In this document: positions 47,352 to 56,068 of the stretch, piece after piece
Layout: each line of letters begins with the position of its first letter
Numbering within the stretch: position 1 is the stretch's first letter
Assembly: GCF_003931915.1 (NCBI RefSeq)
Contig: NZ_RSAA01000009.1
Location: 62,001 to 126,000 of the forward strand
DNA from: Saccharopolyspora rhizosphaerae
GTDB lineage: Bacteria; Actinomycetota; Actinomycetes; Mycobacteriales; Pseudonocardiaceae
Direction of reading: 5' to 3'
Length of the DNA: 64,000 nucleotides
Program-made: the position numbers and the translations under genes
The notes under the pieces: generated by a model
What the model saw: only the letters and a program-made list of their open reading frames with translations
Database searches by the model: none
Told to the model about the DNA's origin: nothing

Positions 47352-48440
47352 ATGGCTGAGGTCGCGTACGTCAACGCCTCCCGGGTCTACCCGGGCAGTC
47401 CGCCGGTGAAGGCGGTTGACCAGCTGGAGCTGGACGTCGCCGACGGCGAGTTCTTGGTCCTGGTGGGGCCGTCGGGCTCCGGGAAGTCCACGGCGCTGCG
47501 GATGCTCGCCGGGCTCGAGGACGTCGACGAAGGCGGCATTTCCATCGGTGGCAACGATGTCACCAACACTGCGCCGAAGGCGCGCGACATCGCGATGGTG
47601 TTCCAGTCCTACGCGCTGTACCCGCACATGACGGTCGCCGAGAACATGGGCTTCGCGCTGAAGCTGCGCAAGACGCCCAAGTCGGTCATCAACGAGAAGG
47701 TGACCGAGGCCGCGCGGATGCTCGACCTCGAGAAGTACCTCGACCGCAAGCCCAAGGCGCTCTCCGGTGGTCAGCGCCAGCGGGTCGCCATGGGGCGTGC
47801 GATCGTCCGCGAACCCAGCGTGTTCCTGATGGACGAGCCGCTGTCCAACTTGGATGCGAAGCTGCGCGTGGAGACCCGCGCCAACATCGCCGCGCTGCAG
47901 AAGCGCCTGGGCACCACGACCATCTACGTCACCCACGACCAGGTCGAGGCGATGACGATGGGCCACCGCGTGGCGGTGCTCAAGGACGGTCTGCTGCAGC
48001 AGGTGGCCACTCCGCGCGAGCTCTACGAGAACCCGGCCAACGCCTTCGTCGCCGGCTTCATCGGCTCGCCCGCGATGAACCTCAAGACGGTGCCGCTGAG
48101 CAGCGACGGTGCGGTGCTCGACGGCACCACGGTCCCGCTGTCCCGCGACGTGCTGTCCGCGGCCGGCGATCTTGAGGAGGTCACCTTCGGCGTCCGTCCG
48201 GAGGCCCTGGAGCTCACCTCGGGCGACGGCATGGACATGACCGTCGAGCTGGTCGAGGAGCTGGGTGCGGACGCGCTGATCCACGGCTCGATCACGGTCG
48301 GCGGCTCCTCGGAGCGCTTCGTCGTCCGCGCCGACGGGCGCACGCCTCCGGCGCTCGGCCAGAAGGTGAAGGTCGCCCTCCGCGACGCGGGTGACGTCCA
48401 CCTGTTCCACCCCGGAACGGGTGCCCGCCTGGCTGCCTGA
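47352..48440 (+). CDS. Sugar ABC importer ATPase, MsmK/UgpC/MalK type
   Basis: A 362-residue CUT1-type ATPase. Walker A is GPSGSGKST, the signature LSGGQRQRVAMGRAIV, Walker B VFLMDEPLSNLDAKLR, and the switch His is in YVTHDQVEAMTMG. The C-terminal OB-type regulatory domain (about 240-362) with FGVRPEAL is present. Such ATPases often serve several sugar importers whose own operons lack one. No permease or binding-protein gene is adjacent, so this may be a shared subunit like MsiK of Streptomyces (inference). ATG 47352 follows GAAGGG. A hairpin ends the gene. Confidence 0.93.
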   Translation: MAEVAYVNASRVYPGSPPVKAVDQLELDVADGEFLVLVGPSGSGKSTALRMLAGLEDVDEGGISIGGNDVTNTAPKARDIAMVFQSYALYPHMTVAENMGFALKLRKTPKSVINEKVTEAARMLDLEKYLDRKPKALSGGQRQRVAMGRAIVREPSVFLMDEPLSNLDAKLRVETRANIAALQKRLGTTTIYVTHDQVEAMTMGHRVAVLKDGLLQQVATPRELYENPANAFVAGFIGSPAMNLKTVPLSSDGAVLDGTTVPLSRDVLSAAGDLEEVTFGVRPEALELTSGDGMDMTVELVEELGADALIHGSITVGGSSERFVVRADGRTPPALGQKVKVALRDAGDVHLFHPGTGARLAA

Positions 48441-48484
48441 TCTCGACTCGACCGCCGCCGCCCCCTGCGGGCGGTGATCGCGTC

Positions 48485-48517
48485 AACGCCCTCGTCCGGT
48501 TCCCGGGCGGGGGCGTT
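48485..48517 (+). terminator. Hairpin after sugar-importer ATPase gene
   Basis: A 15-bp stem with two G-U pairs (arms 48485-48499 and 48503-48517), a 3-base loop and a short T-containing tail. Confidence 0.75.
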
Positions 48518-48597
48518 GTTGCTGCGTGCGAGGCACCTCGACGGCGGAAGTACGCCAGGGGCTGGAGCGTTCCGGTGGAGGGTGCTTAGACTGAAGA

Positions 48598-48614
48598 TGA
48601 CAACGGTTCCCGTT
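48598..48614. promoter_or_regulatory. Candidate Zur-like operator before zinc importer
   Basis: TGACAACGGTTCCCGTT contains the palindrome AACGG-TTC-CCGTT, 61 bases upstream of the znuA-like start. Actinobacterial Zur sites share a TGAnAACGGTT-like half, but the right half here deviates, so the call is tentative. Confidence 0.3.
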
Positions 48615-48674
48615 ACCGTTCGCATCTGGGGTCGCCCGGCAGCGCCCTCACTTGATCACCCGGGAGTGCCATCC

Positions 48675-49658
48675 ATGACCGTCCGCAGCCGCACCGCTGT
48701 GACCGCCTTAGCCGGACTGACCGTGGGCGCCGTGGCGCTGAGCGGCTGCTCCTCGGGTCAGCCCGCCGCGCCGGGGCCTGATGACAAGGTCCACGTCGTG
48801 GCCTCCACGAGCGTGTGGGGCAGCGTCGCGCAGGCCGTCGGAGGCGACGGCGTCGAGGTCCAACCGATCATCAGCCAGGCCGGGGCCGACCCGCACTCCT
48901 ACGAGAGCAGCCCGCAGGACGCCGCGAAGATCAGCGACGCGCACCTGGTGGTGGTCAACGGGGGCGGCTACGACGAGTTCATGAACCAGGTGCTCGGCCA
49001 GACCGGCACGCCGACCGTGCGATCGGTCGACGCCCAGCACCAGCACGCCGGCGCTTCCCCGCAGGGCGGGGAGCACGCCGGGGGAGCGCACGCCGCGGAG
49101 CCGCAGGCGCAGGGCGAGCACGCCGGGCACGACCACTCGGTCAACGAGCACGTCTGGTACGACCTGCAGGTGGTGCGCGAGGTCGCCCACGAGGTCGCCG
49201 CCGAGCTCGGCAGGATCCAGCCCGCCAAGGCCGAGCAGTTCGAGGCCAACGCCGCTGCGTTCGAGCAGCAGGTCGCCGGGCTGGAAGGTCGCGTCGGCGA
49301 GATCGCCGCAGCGCACCGGGGGGCGCCGGTGATCGTCACCGAGCCGGTCGCGCACTACGTGATCGAGGCCGCCGGTCTCCGGGACGTGACCCCGCCGTCG
49401 TTCGTCAACGCCATCGAGGCCGAGACCGACCCGTCTGCCGCCGCCGTGGCCGACGTCCAGAACGCGGTCAACGCCCGCCAGGCCGCCGCCGTGGTCTACA
49501 ACCCGCAAACCGAATCGCCGGTGACCCGCAACGTGCGCACCGCCGCCGAAGCCCAGCGCATCCCGGTCGTCGAGCTGACCGAGACGCTGCCGCCGGGCAC
49601 GAACTACGTGCAGTGGATGGACGCCCAGATCACCGCTCTGCAAGGGGCCCTCGGATGA
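48675..49658 (+). CDS. znuA: Zinc ABC transporter substrate-binding lipoprotein
   Basis: A 327-residue cluster A-I metal-binding protein. A lipoprotein signal ends in the lipobox LSGC. The core shows ADPHSYESSPQD (first His ligand), VNEHVWYDLQVV (second), VTEPVAHYVIEAAGL (third) and AIEAETDPSAAAV (acidic ligand). A His-rich loop at about residues 123-160, with HQHAG, EHAGG, EHAGHDH, is typical of zinc rather than manganese carriers. ATG 48675 follows GGGAG. Its stop overlaps the ATPase start by four bases. Confidence 0.9.
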   Translation: MTVRSRTAVTALAGLTVGAVALSGCSSGQPAAPGPDDKVHVVASTSVWGSVAQAVGGDGVEVQPIISQAGADPHSYESSPQDAAKISDAHLVVVNGGGYDEFMNQVLGQTGTPTVRSVDAQHQHAGASPQGGEHAGGAHAAEPQAQGEHAGHDHSVNEHVWYDLQVVREVAHEVAAELGRIQPAKAEQFEANAAAFEQQVAGLEGRVGEIAAAHRGAPVIVTEPVAHYVIEAAGLRDVTPPSFVNAIEAETDPSAAAVADVQNAVNARQAAAVVYNPQTESPVTRNVRTAAEAQRIPVVELTETLPPGTNYVQWMDAQITALQGALG

Positions 49659-50506
49659 CGCCGGAACAACTCGCGGACACCGCACCCGCCGTCGAGGCCG
49701 GTACCGGGTCGCCGGCCGTGTCGCTGCGCGACGCGACGCTGGCCTACGGCGAGCGGACCCTGTGGTCCGGGCTGGACCTCGACGTCGCTCCCGGCGAGTT
49801 CGTGGCCGTGCTCGGCCCGAACGGCTCGGGCAAGACCAGCCTGCTGCGCGTGCTGCTCGGGTTGCAGGAGCTCAACGCTGGCTCCGTCCACATCGGAGGG
49901 GGCCCGGCGCGGCGCGGCAGCGACCGGATCGGCTACATCCCGCAGCAGCGGGCGCTGGACGCCAACGTCACGGTGCGCGGCCGCGACCTCGTCGGCCTCG
50001 GCCTCGACGGGCACCGCTGGGGCCTGGGTTTCAGCGGTCGCCGGGAGCGCAAGCGCCGGGTCGCCGACGCGCTGCGCGCGGTCGAGGCGACCGAGTACGC
50101 GGCGATGCCCGTCGGGTTGCTCTCCGGTGGTGAGCAGCAACGCCTGCGGGTGGCGCAGGCGCTGGTCGGCGACCCGTCGGTGCTGCTGTGCGACGAACCG
50201 CTGCTGTCGCTGGACCTCGCGCACCAGCGCAAGGTCTCCCGGCTGATCGCTGAGCAGGCCCGCCGGAGCGGCGCGGGCGTGCTGTTCGTGACGCACGAGA
50301 TCAACCCGGTGCTGCCGCTGGTCGACCGGGTGCTCTACCTCGTCGACGGCCGGTTCCGGATCGGCACGCCGGACGAGGTGATGAACTCCGGGACCCTCTC
50401 GGAGCTCTACCGGACCGACATCGAGGTCGCCCGCGTCGGCGGACGGCTGGTCGTGGCCGGAGCCGAGGACGACGACCACCACGTGCTGGGGGCGGGAGAA
50501 GCGTGA
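49655..50506 (+). CDS. znuC: Zinc ABC transporter ATPase
   Basis: A 283-residue ATPase. Walker A is GPNGSGKTS, the signature LLSGGEQQRLRVAQAL, Walker B VLLCDEPLLSLDL, and the switch His is in FVTHEINPVLPLVDR, a phrase typical of metal importers. A short His/Asp-rich tail (AEDDDHHVLGAG) could bind metal. ATG 49655 overlaps the znuA stop, and its own stop overlaps the permease start (GTGA), so the three are one coupled operon. Confidence 0.92.
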   Translation: MTPEQLADTAPAVEAGTGSPAVSLRDATLAYGERTLWSGLDLDVAPGEFVAVLGPNGSGKTSLLRVLLGLQELNAGSVHIGGGPARRGSDRIGYIPQQRALDANVTVRGRDLVGLGLDGHRWGLGFSGRRERKRRVADALRAVEATEYAAMPVGLLSGGEQQRLRVAQALVGDPSVLLCDEPLLSLDLAHQRKVSRLIAEQARRSGAGVLFVTHEINPVLPLVDRVLYLVDGRFRIGTPDEVMNSGTLSELYRTDIEVARVGGRLVVAGAEDDDHHVLGAGEA

Positions 50507-51381
50507 GCGACGTCGGTGAGTCGTTGAGCAGGGTGTTCGACTTCGACACCATGATCAGCCTGCTCGGTTACCCGTTCGTGCAGCAGGCGTTGCTGGCGGC
50601 GGCCGCGCTCGGCCTCGTGTCCGGGTGCTTGGCGCCGCTGGTGGTCGCCCGCAAGATGTCCTTCGCCGTGCACGGCACGGCCGAGCTCGCCTTCACCGGC
50701 GCCGCCGCGGCGCTGCTGGTCGGCGCGAGCGTGGGAGTCGGTGCGCTGGCCGGTGCTGTGGTGGCCGCGCTGCTGCTCGGCCTGCTGGGGCAGAAGAACA
50801 CCGAGCGCGACTCGGTGATCGGCGCGATCCTCTCGTTCGGCCTGGGCGTGGGCGTGTTCCTGCTGTGGCTGAACCCGGAGCGCACCGCGAACAAGTTCAG
50901 CCTGCTCGTCGGGCAGATCGTCGGGGTCGACTCCTCCGACGTGCTGCTGCTCAGCGGCTGCGCCGTGGTCGTGCTGCTGGTGCTGGCCGTCGTCTACCGG
51001 CCGCTGCTGTTCGCCAGCGTCGACCCCGACGTCGCCACCGCGCGCGGCGTGCCGACCCGCGTGCTGACCCCGCTGTTCGCGGTGCTGGTCGGCGTGGCGA
51101 CGGCGCTGGGCGTCTACACCGTGGGTGCGCTGCTGGTCCTGGCGCTGATGGTGACGCCGGGCGCGGCCGCCGCGCGGGTGACGGCGAGCCCGGTCCGCGC
51201 GACCGTGCTGGCCGTCGTGTTCGCCGAAGTCGCGGTGCTGGGCGGGATCCTGCTGTCGCTGGCCCCAGGTGCCCCGGTGAGCGCCTTCGTCACCGTCATC
51301 TCGTTCGTGATCTACCTGGCGTGCCGCGCCATCGGGAGCCGCCGGCTCGCGCACGCGTCGCGCGCGCCGGTCCCGGCCTGA
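50503..51381 (+). CDS. znuB: Zinc ABC transporter permease
   Basis: A 292-residue ABC-3 family permease with about eight spans. SFAVHGTAELAFTGAAAALLVG and VGALLVLALMVTPGAAAARVT are recognisable parts of the family, the latter being the ATPase-contact region. The start is GTG overlapping the znuC stop. It is the last gene of the operon. The next gene is convergent, five bases away. Confidence 0.92.
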   Translation: MSDVGESLSRVFDFDTMISLLGYPFVQQALLAAAALGLVSGCLAPLVVARKMSFAVHGTAELAFTGAAAALLVGASVGVGALAGAVVAALLLGLLGQKNTERDSVIGAILSFGLGVGVFLLWLNPERTANKFSLLVGQIVGVDSSDVLLLSGCAVVVLLVLAVVYRPLLFASVDPDVATARGVPTRVLTPLFAVLVGVATALGVYTVGALLVLALMVTPGAAAARVTASPVRATVLAVVFAEVAVLGGILLSLAPGAPVSAFVTVISFVIYLACRAIGSRRLAHASRAPVPA

Positions 51382-51385
51382 ACCG

Positions 51386-52441
51386 TCAGGGCACCTGCGC
51401 CGGACCCTGGGCGATGCCCAGGTAGCGCCGTTCGTTGAACGGTTCCCCGGAGCAGGAGGCGCCGAGGTCGTGGCCGATGCGTTCGACGACGTCGGCGAGT
51501 TCCAGTCGGGCGAGCCAGCTCCGGGGCAGCACGGCCGTGCCGTGGCGGGCGCCGAGGATGCTGCCGGTGACCGCGGCGGTGGAATCGCTGTGGCCGGAGT
51601 GGTTGACCGCCAGCCGGACCGCGTCGGCGAACTGCTCCGGCTTGGGCAGCGCCAGCGCGCAGTAGACGCCGATGGCCAGCGCTTCCGGCCCGACCCAGCC
51701 CTGGCCGAGCCGTTCGATGTGCCCGACGCTGGCCCCGAGCCGGGCCAGCGTGGCGGCCTCGGCGAGGGCGTTGGCGGTTTCGAAGTCCTCGCGCAGCACG
51801 CGACCGGCGGCCTGGTCGACAGCAGCGGGCAACCGGCGCTGCTGCACCGCGACCAGGTGCACGATCAGCGCCATCGCTCCCGCCGAGGACCAGCCGCCGA
51901 CGCCGCCGTGCGTCAGCGCCGCGCACTGGCACGCCAGCTGGTACGCCATCTCGGCGGTGGGGGAGAAGCCGATCGGGCTGCTGCGGTCCAGGCCGCCACA
52001 GCCCTTGGAGCTGTTGCGCGGCCGGTCCGGTGTGCCGAGCTCGGGTTCCTGGAGCGCGCGGAGGCTGGTCAGGCCGGGTGCGCGGCTGACGTAGAGCTCG
52101 GGTTCGGCGAGCAGCCCGGTGGCACCGGGAGCGGGCTTGTCCTCCTGCTGGGTCAGCAGCCAGCGGCGCAGCGCCGCGGCGGTGGACTCCACCGGTCGCC
52201 ACGGTCCGCCGCTGTTGCCCGTCGTCCACGCGTGCAGGTAGCCCTCGCCGGCGAACAGCGCCATCTGCGTGGCGTCCCCCAGCAGGGCCTGGGGCGCGGG
52301 TTCGGTGAGCCCGTCCGGCCCGAACTCGGCCCGGATGTCCTCCAGCGGCGCGTACTCCACCAGAGTGCCGAGCGAGTCGCCGAGGGCGCCGCCCAGCAGG
52401 CAGCCCACCGCCCGATCGACCACTGCGGACGTCGTCGGCAC
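51386..52441 (-). CDS. ADP-ribosylglycohydrolase-family protein with altered metal ligands
   Basis: A 351-residue all-helical protein of the DraG/ARH family, which removes ADP-ribose from proteins or small molecules using two metal ions. Family landmarks are LLGGALGDSLG at the start and NHSGHSDSTAAVTGSILGA near the end. The usual DDTQM reads GDATQM, and the usual GDSDST reads GHSDST, so two expected acidic ligands are Ala and His. Activity may be changed or lost. GTG 52441 has AAGGAG nine bases upstream. It is divergent from the AfsR-type regulator gene and convergent with the zinc importer. Confidence 0.82.
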   Translation of the reverse strand: MPTTSAVVDRAVGCLLGGALGDSLGTLVEYAPLEDIRAEFGPDGLTEPAPQALLGDATQMALFAGEGYLHAWTTGNSGGPWRPVESTAAALRRWLLTQQEDKPAPGATGLLAEPELYVSRAPGLTSLRALQEPELGTPDRPRNSSKGCGGLDRSSPIGFSPTAEMAYQLACQCAALTHGGVGGWSSAGAMALIVHLVAVQQRRLPAAVDQAAGRVLREDFETANALAEAATLARLGASVGHIERLGQGWVGPEALAIGVYCALALPKPEQFADAVRLAVNHSGHSDSTAAVTGSILGARHGTAVLPRSWLARLELADVVERIGHDLGASCSGEPFNERRYLGIAQGPAQVP

Positions 52442-52881
52442 GGGTGGTGCTCCTTCCGCGGCGTCCTGCTACGCCACTCGTTCGGGTGATCGACGCCCTC
52501 AGACTTTACTTGCCCGCTCTCCCAGTCGGGAGGCGTTCATCGGAGACGAGGAGGACGAGTCGATCACCCGTCTGACATTCCGGGCATACTCCGTTGGTGT
52601 GAGCGTGTGGAACGCGTCGGTCTCGGCCGCACGTCTGATCGCTACCGTGTGGCGGGCGCAGGCGTCAGAGGCGAACGAGTCGTGATCGGGAGGAGCGGAT
52701 GCGAGCGGTCTGACCGCGCGTCGTGAGCGCGACCCCGCAGTTCGCCCGTCGCGCGCCCTGCACGCCTGCCGGCGAATGCGCCGCGCAGCGGCGCGCACCG
52801 GGGGGTGATGCGCGGAAGCCCAGGAGGCGTGCCAGGTCCCGCCGCCCGCACCGCCGAGCAGGAACGAGTCCAGGAACAGGT
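52442..52881. other. 440-bp divergent gap before AfsR-type regulator
   Basis: Contains upstream regions of both divergent genes. A strong GGGAGGAG precedes a four-codon frame, ATG CGA GCG GTC TGA, at 52699-52713, which could be a leader peptide. A CATACT box at about 52587 lies before GTG codons. No longer gene is supported. Confidence 0.45.
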
Positions 52882-55701
52882 GTGAGCATGTCGTCGCAGC
52901 GCAGCTCGGAGGGGACCGCGGGGTTCGAGTTCCGCCTGCTCGGTCCGCTCGAGGTGCACCTCGACGGCGTCGCGCTGGAGGTGGGCCGCGCGCCGGTCCG
53001 GGCGCTGCTGGCCTGCTTGCTGCTCGAACCGAACCAGGTCGTCCCGATGGACCGGTTGATCGACACCTTGTGGGACGACGACCCGCCGGCCAGCGCGCGC
53101 ACCATCATCCAGGGCTACGTGTCCCGGCTGCGCAAGTTCTTCGGCACCAGCGGTCCCGAGATCATCACCCGCTCGCCCGGGTACCTGCTGCGCGTCGACG
53201 GCGACCGCATCGACGCGCACCGGGCCCGCACCCTCATCACCCGCGCGCACGGGCTCGAGCCGGCCGAACGGTCGCGCCTGCTCAGCGAGGCCTTGTCGCT
53301 GTGGAACGGGCCGGTGCTGTCCGACATCGCCGGCAGCAGGCTCCACCGGATGGTCGCGCCCAACCTCGACGAGCTCCGGTTGCTCGCGCTCGAGGAGCGC
53401 ATCGCCGCCGACCTGGAACTGGGCAGGCACCACCAGCTCATCGCCGAACTGTCCACACTGGTCGACCAGCACCCGGTCCGGGAGCGGCTGACCGGTCAGC
53501 TCATGCTGGCCAACTACCGCGCAGGGCACCGCGCCGAAGCGCAGGCCCGCTACCACGAGCTGCGGCACCGGTTGTCCCACGAGCTCGGCATCGACCCCGG
53601 CCCTGAACTGCGCGAGCTCTACGAGAAGCTGCTGCGCGACGACCCCGTGCTGCGCAACCACCCGACCCGCGTCGAGCCCGGGCTGGGCATCCGGCGCCCG
53701 GTTCCGGCCGAACTGCCGCCCGCACCAGCGGGTTTCGTCGGCCGGATGCGCGAAGTGGAGACCCTGGACGGAATGCTTGCGAGCCGCGAGAAGGGGTCCA
53801 GCCTGATCACCGTGCTCACCGGCACCGCGGGGGTCGGCAAGAGCGCGCTCGCGCTGACCTGGGCGCACCGCGTCGCCGACGAGTTCCCCGACGGTCAGCT
53901 CCACGCCTCGCTGCGCGGTTTCGACTCCGAGCACCAGCCGCTCACCCCCGGCGAGGCGCTGACCAGCATGCTCAAGGCGCTCGGGGTGGCGGCCGAGGCG
54001 ATCCCGGTGGAGGTCGACGACCGGACCGCGCTCTACCGCTCGCTGCTGGCCAAGCGGAAGGTGCTGGTGCTGCTGGACAACGCGCGCGACTCCGAGCAGG
54101 TGCTGCCGCTGCTGCCGGGCAGCGCCGCCTCGCTGGTCGTGGTCACCAGCAGGCGCCGGCTGGACGGGCTCGTGGTGCGGTCCGGCGCGCGCGTGCTGCC
54201 GCTGGAGACGCTGCCCACCGAGACCGCCATCGAACTGCTCGACCGCGCGGGCGTTCCGGGCAAGTCCGCAGCCGAACCCGATGCGGCAGCCGAACTCGCC
54301 GAGCTGTGCGGCGGGCTCCCGCTGGCGCTGCGCATCGCCGCCGCCCGGCTGGCCGCCAACCCGGCGCGCGGTGTCTCCGACCTGGTGCACGAGCTCACCG
54401 ACGAGCGGAACCGGTTGCACGCCCTGGACATCGACGACGACGCGTCCACCAGCGTGCGCCGCGCCTTCGACATCTCCTACCGCAGCCTGCCCCCGGCGCA
54501 CGCCGAGACCTTCCGGGTGCTCGGCCTGGTCCCGGGGCAGACCTTCACCGCCAACGCCGTGGCCGCCCTGTGCGGCACCGACACCGCCTCGGCGCAGCGC
54601 AGGCTGCGGGCGTTGGCGCTCGCGCACCTGGTCACCGAACCGGAACCGGACCGCTTCGGCATGCACGACCTGCTGCGCGCCTACGCCCGCGAACTGCCCG
54701 CCGGCTCCGACGATCCGGAGGCGCTGCGCCGGTTGCTGTTGCACTACCTGTGCGCCGCCGACCACGCCCGCCGCTTCCTGCGCCCGGCCCGTGACGAGCT
54801 CGACTACTCCGCCGCCGCCGACCACCGCCCGGAGGTCCACTCCCGCGCGCAGGCCCTGGAGTGGTTCGACGCCGAGTGGCCGAACCTGGTCGCCGCGGTC
54901 CGCGCCGCCAAGCTCGCCGGACTGCACGACATGGCCTGGCCGCTGGCCCGGCTGCAGTTCAACTACCTGATGGTCCGCTGCCCGTGGGAGGACTGGATCC
55001 GCATCTACACCGACGGAGCCGAATCCGCGCGCGCGGTGGGCGATCCCGTCGGTGAGGTGCTGATGTCGGCCGGCCTCGGGGTCGCCTGCGCCCGATCGGG
55101 GCAGCTCGACGCGGCCCTCGCGCACTACGAGGAGTCCTACCGGGTCGCCGTGCACACCGGCGATTCCGAGCGGTTGGCGATGACGCAGGTCAACCTCTCC
55201 AGCGTGCTGTTCCGGCTGCGCCGCTACGAAGAGGCCAAGGTGCACTCCAAGGACGCGCTGCAGGTCTACCGCTCGCTCGGCGACCGCTACTTCGTGGCCG
55301 GTGCGCTGAACAACCTCGCGATGGTCGAGCAGGTCAACGGCGAGCTGGAGGCGGCGCTGGAGCACCTGCGGGAGGCCGAGGAGCTCTACCGCGAGGCCGA
55401 CGACCTGGAAACCCTGGCCATGGTGCTCAACAACTGCGGCGAGGTCAGCATCGAGCTCGGCCGCCTCGACGACGGCGAGCGCTGCCACCTCGAGGCTCTC
55501 GACGTCGCCCGGCAGTGCGGATCGGCGGTGCGCCAGGCCGCGGCGCACGTCGGTCTGGGCGACGTCGCCCGGTTGCGCGGAGACGTGCCGGTCGCCCAAC
55601 GTCGCTGGGAAACGGCCTTGGCGATCTTCGAAGCGGAAGGATCTCCGCAGGTCAGGGAGGTCAAGCAGCGGCTGGACGAGGTCGGGCGGCAGGCCGGTTG
55701 A
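52882..55701 (+). CDS. AfsR/SARP-type regulator (wHTH-BTAD-NB-ARC-TPR)
   Basis: A 939-residue STAND regulator. An OmpR-like winged helix (about residues 14-105) is followed by a BTAD domain (about 112-260), ending in the typical LSHELGIDPGPELRELYEKLL. An NB-ARC ATPase follows, with Walker A GTAGVGKS near residue 314, VLVLLDNARDSEQ, and GLPLALRIAAARLA. A TPR region fills about residues 620-930. Relatives such as AfsR switch on antibiotic pathways, but no biosynthetic cluster lies in this window. GTG 52882 has AGGA six bases upstream. ATG 52888 is an alternative. Confidence 0.93.
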   Translation: MSMSSQRSSEGTAGFEFRLLGPLEVHLDGVALEVGRAPVRALLACLLLEPNQVVPMDRLIDTLWDDDPPASARTIIQGYVSRLRKFFGTSGPEIITRSPGYLLRVDGDRIDAHRARTLITRAHGLEPAERSRLLSEALSLWNGPVLSDIAGSRLHRMVAPNLDELRLLALEERIAADLELGRHHQLIAELSTLVDQHPVRERLTGQLMLANYRAGHRAEAQARYHELRHRLSHELGIDPGPELRELYEKLLRDDPVLRNHPTRVEPGLGIRRPVPAELPPAPAGFVGRMREVETLDGMLASREKGSSLITVLTGTAGVGKSALALTWAHRVADEFPDGQLHASLRGFDSEHQPLTPGEALTSMLKALGVAAEAIPVEVDDRTALYRSLLAKRKVLVLLDNARDSEQVLPLLPGSAASLVVVTSRRRLDGLVVRSGARVLPLETLPTETAIELLDRAGVPGKSAAEPDAAAELAELCGGLPLALRIAAARLAANPARGVSDLVHELTDERNRLHALDIDDDASTSVRRAFDISYRSLPPAHAETFRVLGLVPGQTFTANAVAALCGTDTASAQRRLRALALAHLVTEPEPDRFGMHDLLRAYARELPAGSDDPEALRRLLLHYLCAADHARRFLRPARDELDYSAAADHRPEVHSRAQALEWFDAEWPNLVAAVRAAKLAGLHDMAWPLARLQFNYLMVRCPWEDWIRIYTDGAESARAVGDPVGEVLMSAGLGVACARSGQLDAALAHYEESYRVAVHTGDSERLAMTQVNLSSVLFRLRRYEEAKVHSKDALQVYRSLGDRYFVAGALNNLAMVEQVNGELEAALEHLREAEELYREADDLETLAMVLNNCGEVSIELGRLDDGERCHLEALDVARQCGSAVRQAAAHVGLGDVARLRGDVPVAQRRWETALAIFEAEGSPQVREVKQRLDEVGRQAG

Positions 55702-55754
55702 GGATCGTTTAGTGCGCGTTTAGCGGGCGTGTAGGCCAGGCTGCGAACTTCGAG

Positions 55755-55784
55755 CGTGCGGATCGATCTACGTCGATCCGCACG
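55755..55784 (+). terminator. Hairpin after AfsR-type gene
   Basis: A 12-bp perfect stem (arms 55755-55766 and 55773-55784, core GTGCGGATCGA) with a 6-base loop, 54 bases past the stop. Confidence 0.65.
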
Positions 55785-55995
55785 GGCGGCTCTGGGGGTG
55801 GATCCAAGGGGGGATTGCCGCCCCGGTCGTCCCGGCCGTTCTGCGGTCGGGACGACCACGAAGGGGGTGAGGCATCCGGGGACGTCCGGGTGTGGGGGTG
55901 TGACGAGCGCTCGGACGGTTCGGGGGAGCCGCCCGGGCGCTCGTTCGTCTTCAGCCCTGCCGTGCAGCTGCGCAGCGTGCCACCGGCAGACCTCG

Positions 55996-56043
55996 CTCTC
56001 CACAGCACCTCAGCACCCCCAGCGGCCGAGGTGCTGTGGAGAG
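55996..56043 (-). terminator. Long perfect hairpin after SGNH hydrolase gene
   Basis: A 16-bp perfect inverted repeat (arms 55996-56011 and 56028-56043, CTCTCCACAGCACCTC and its complement) with a 16-base loop, 26 bases past the minus-strand stop. Confidence 0.7.
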
Positions 56044-56068
56044 GGGGAGCGCTCCTCGGCGCTCCGGC

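Larger units (their letters stand above)
55702..56068. other. 367-bp gap between convergent genes
   Basis: Holds two strong hairpins (55755-55784 and 55996-56043), one for each flanking gene. I see no gene in it. Confidence 0.6.

Noticed and set aside
52882..55701. AfsR-type protein as pathway-specific regulator of a cluster in this window
   Set aside because: No polyketide, peptide or other biosynthetic genes lie nearby, so a global or distant role is as likely.
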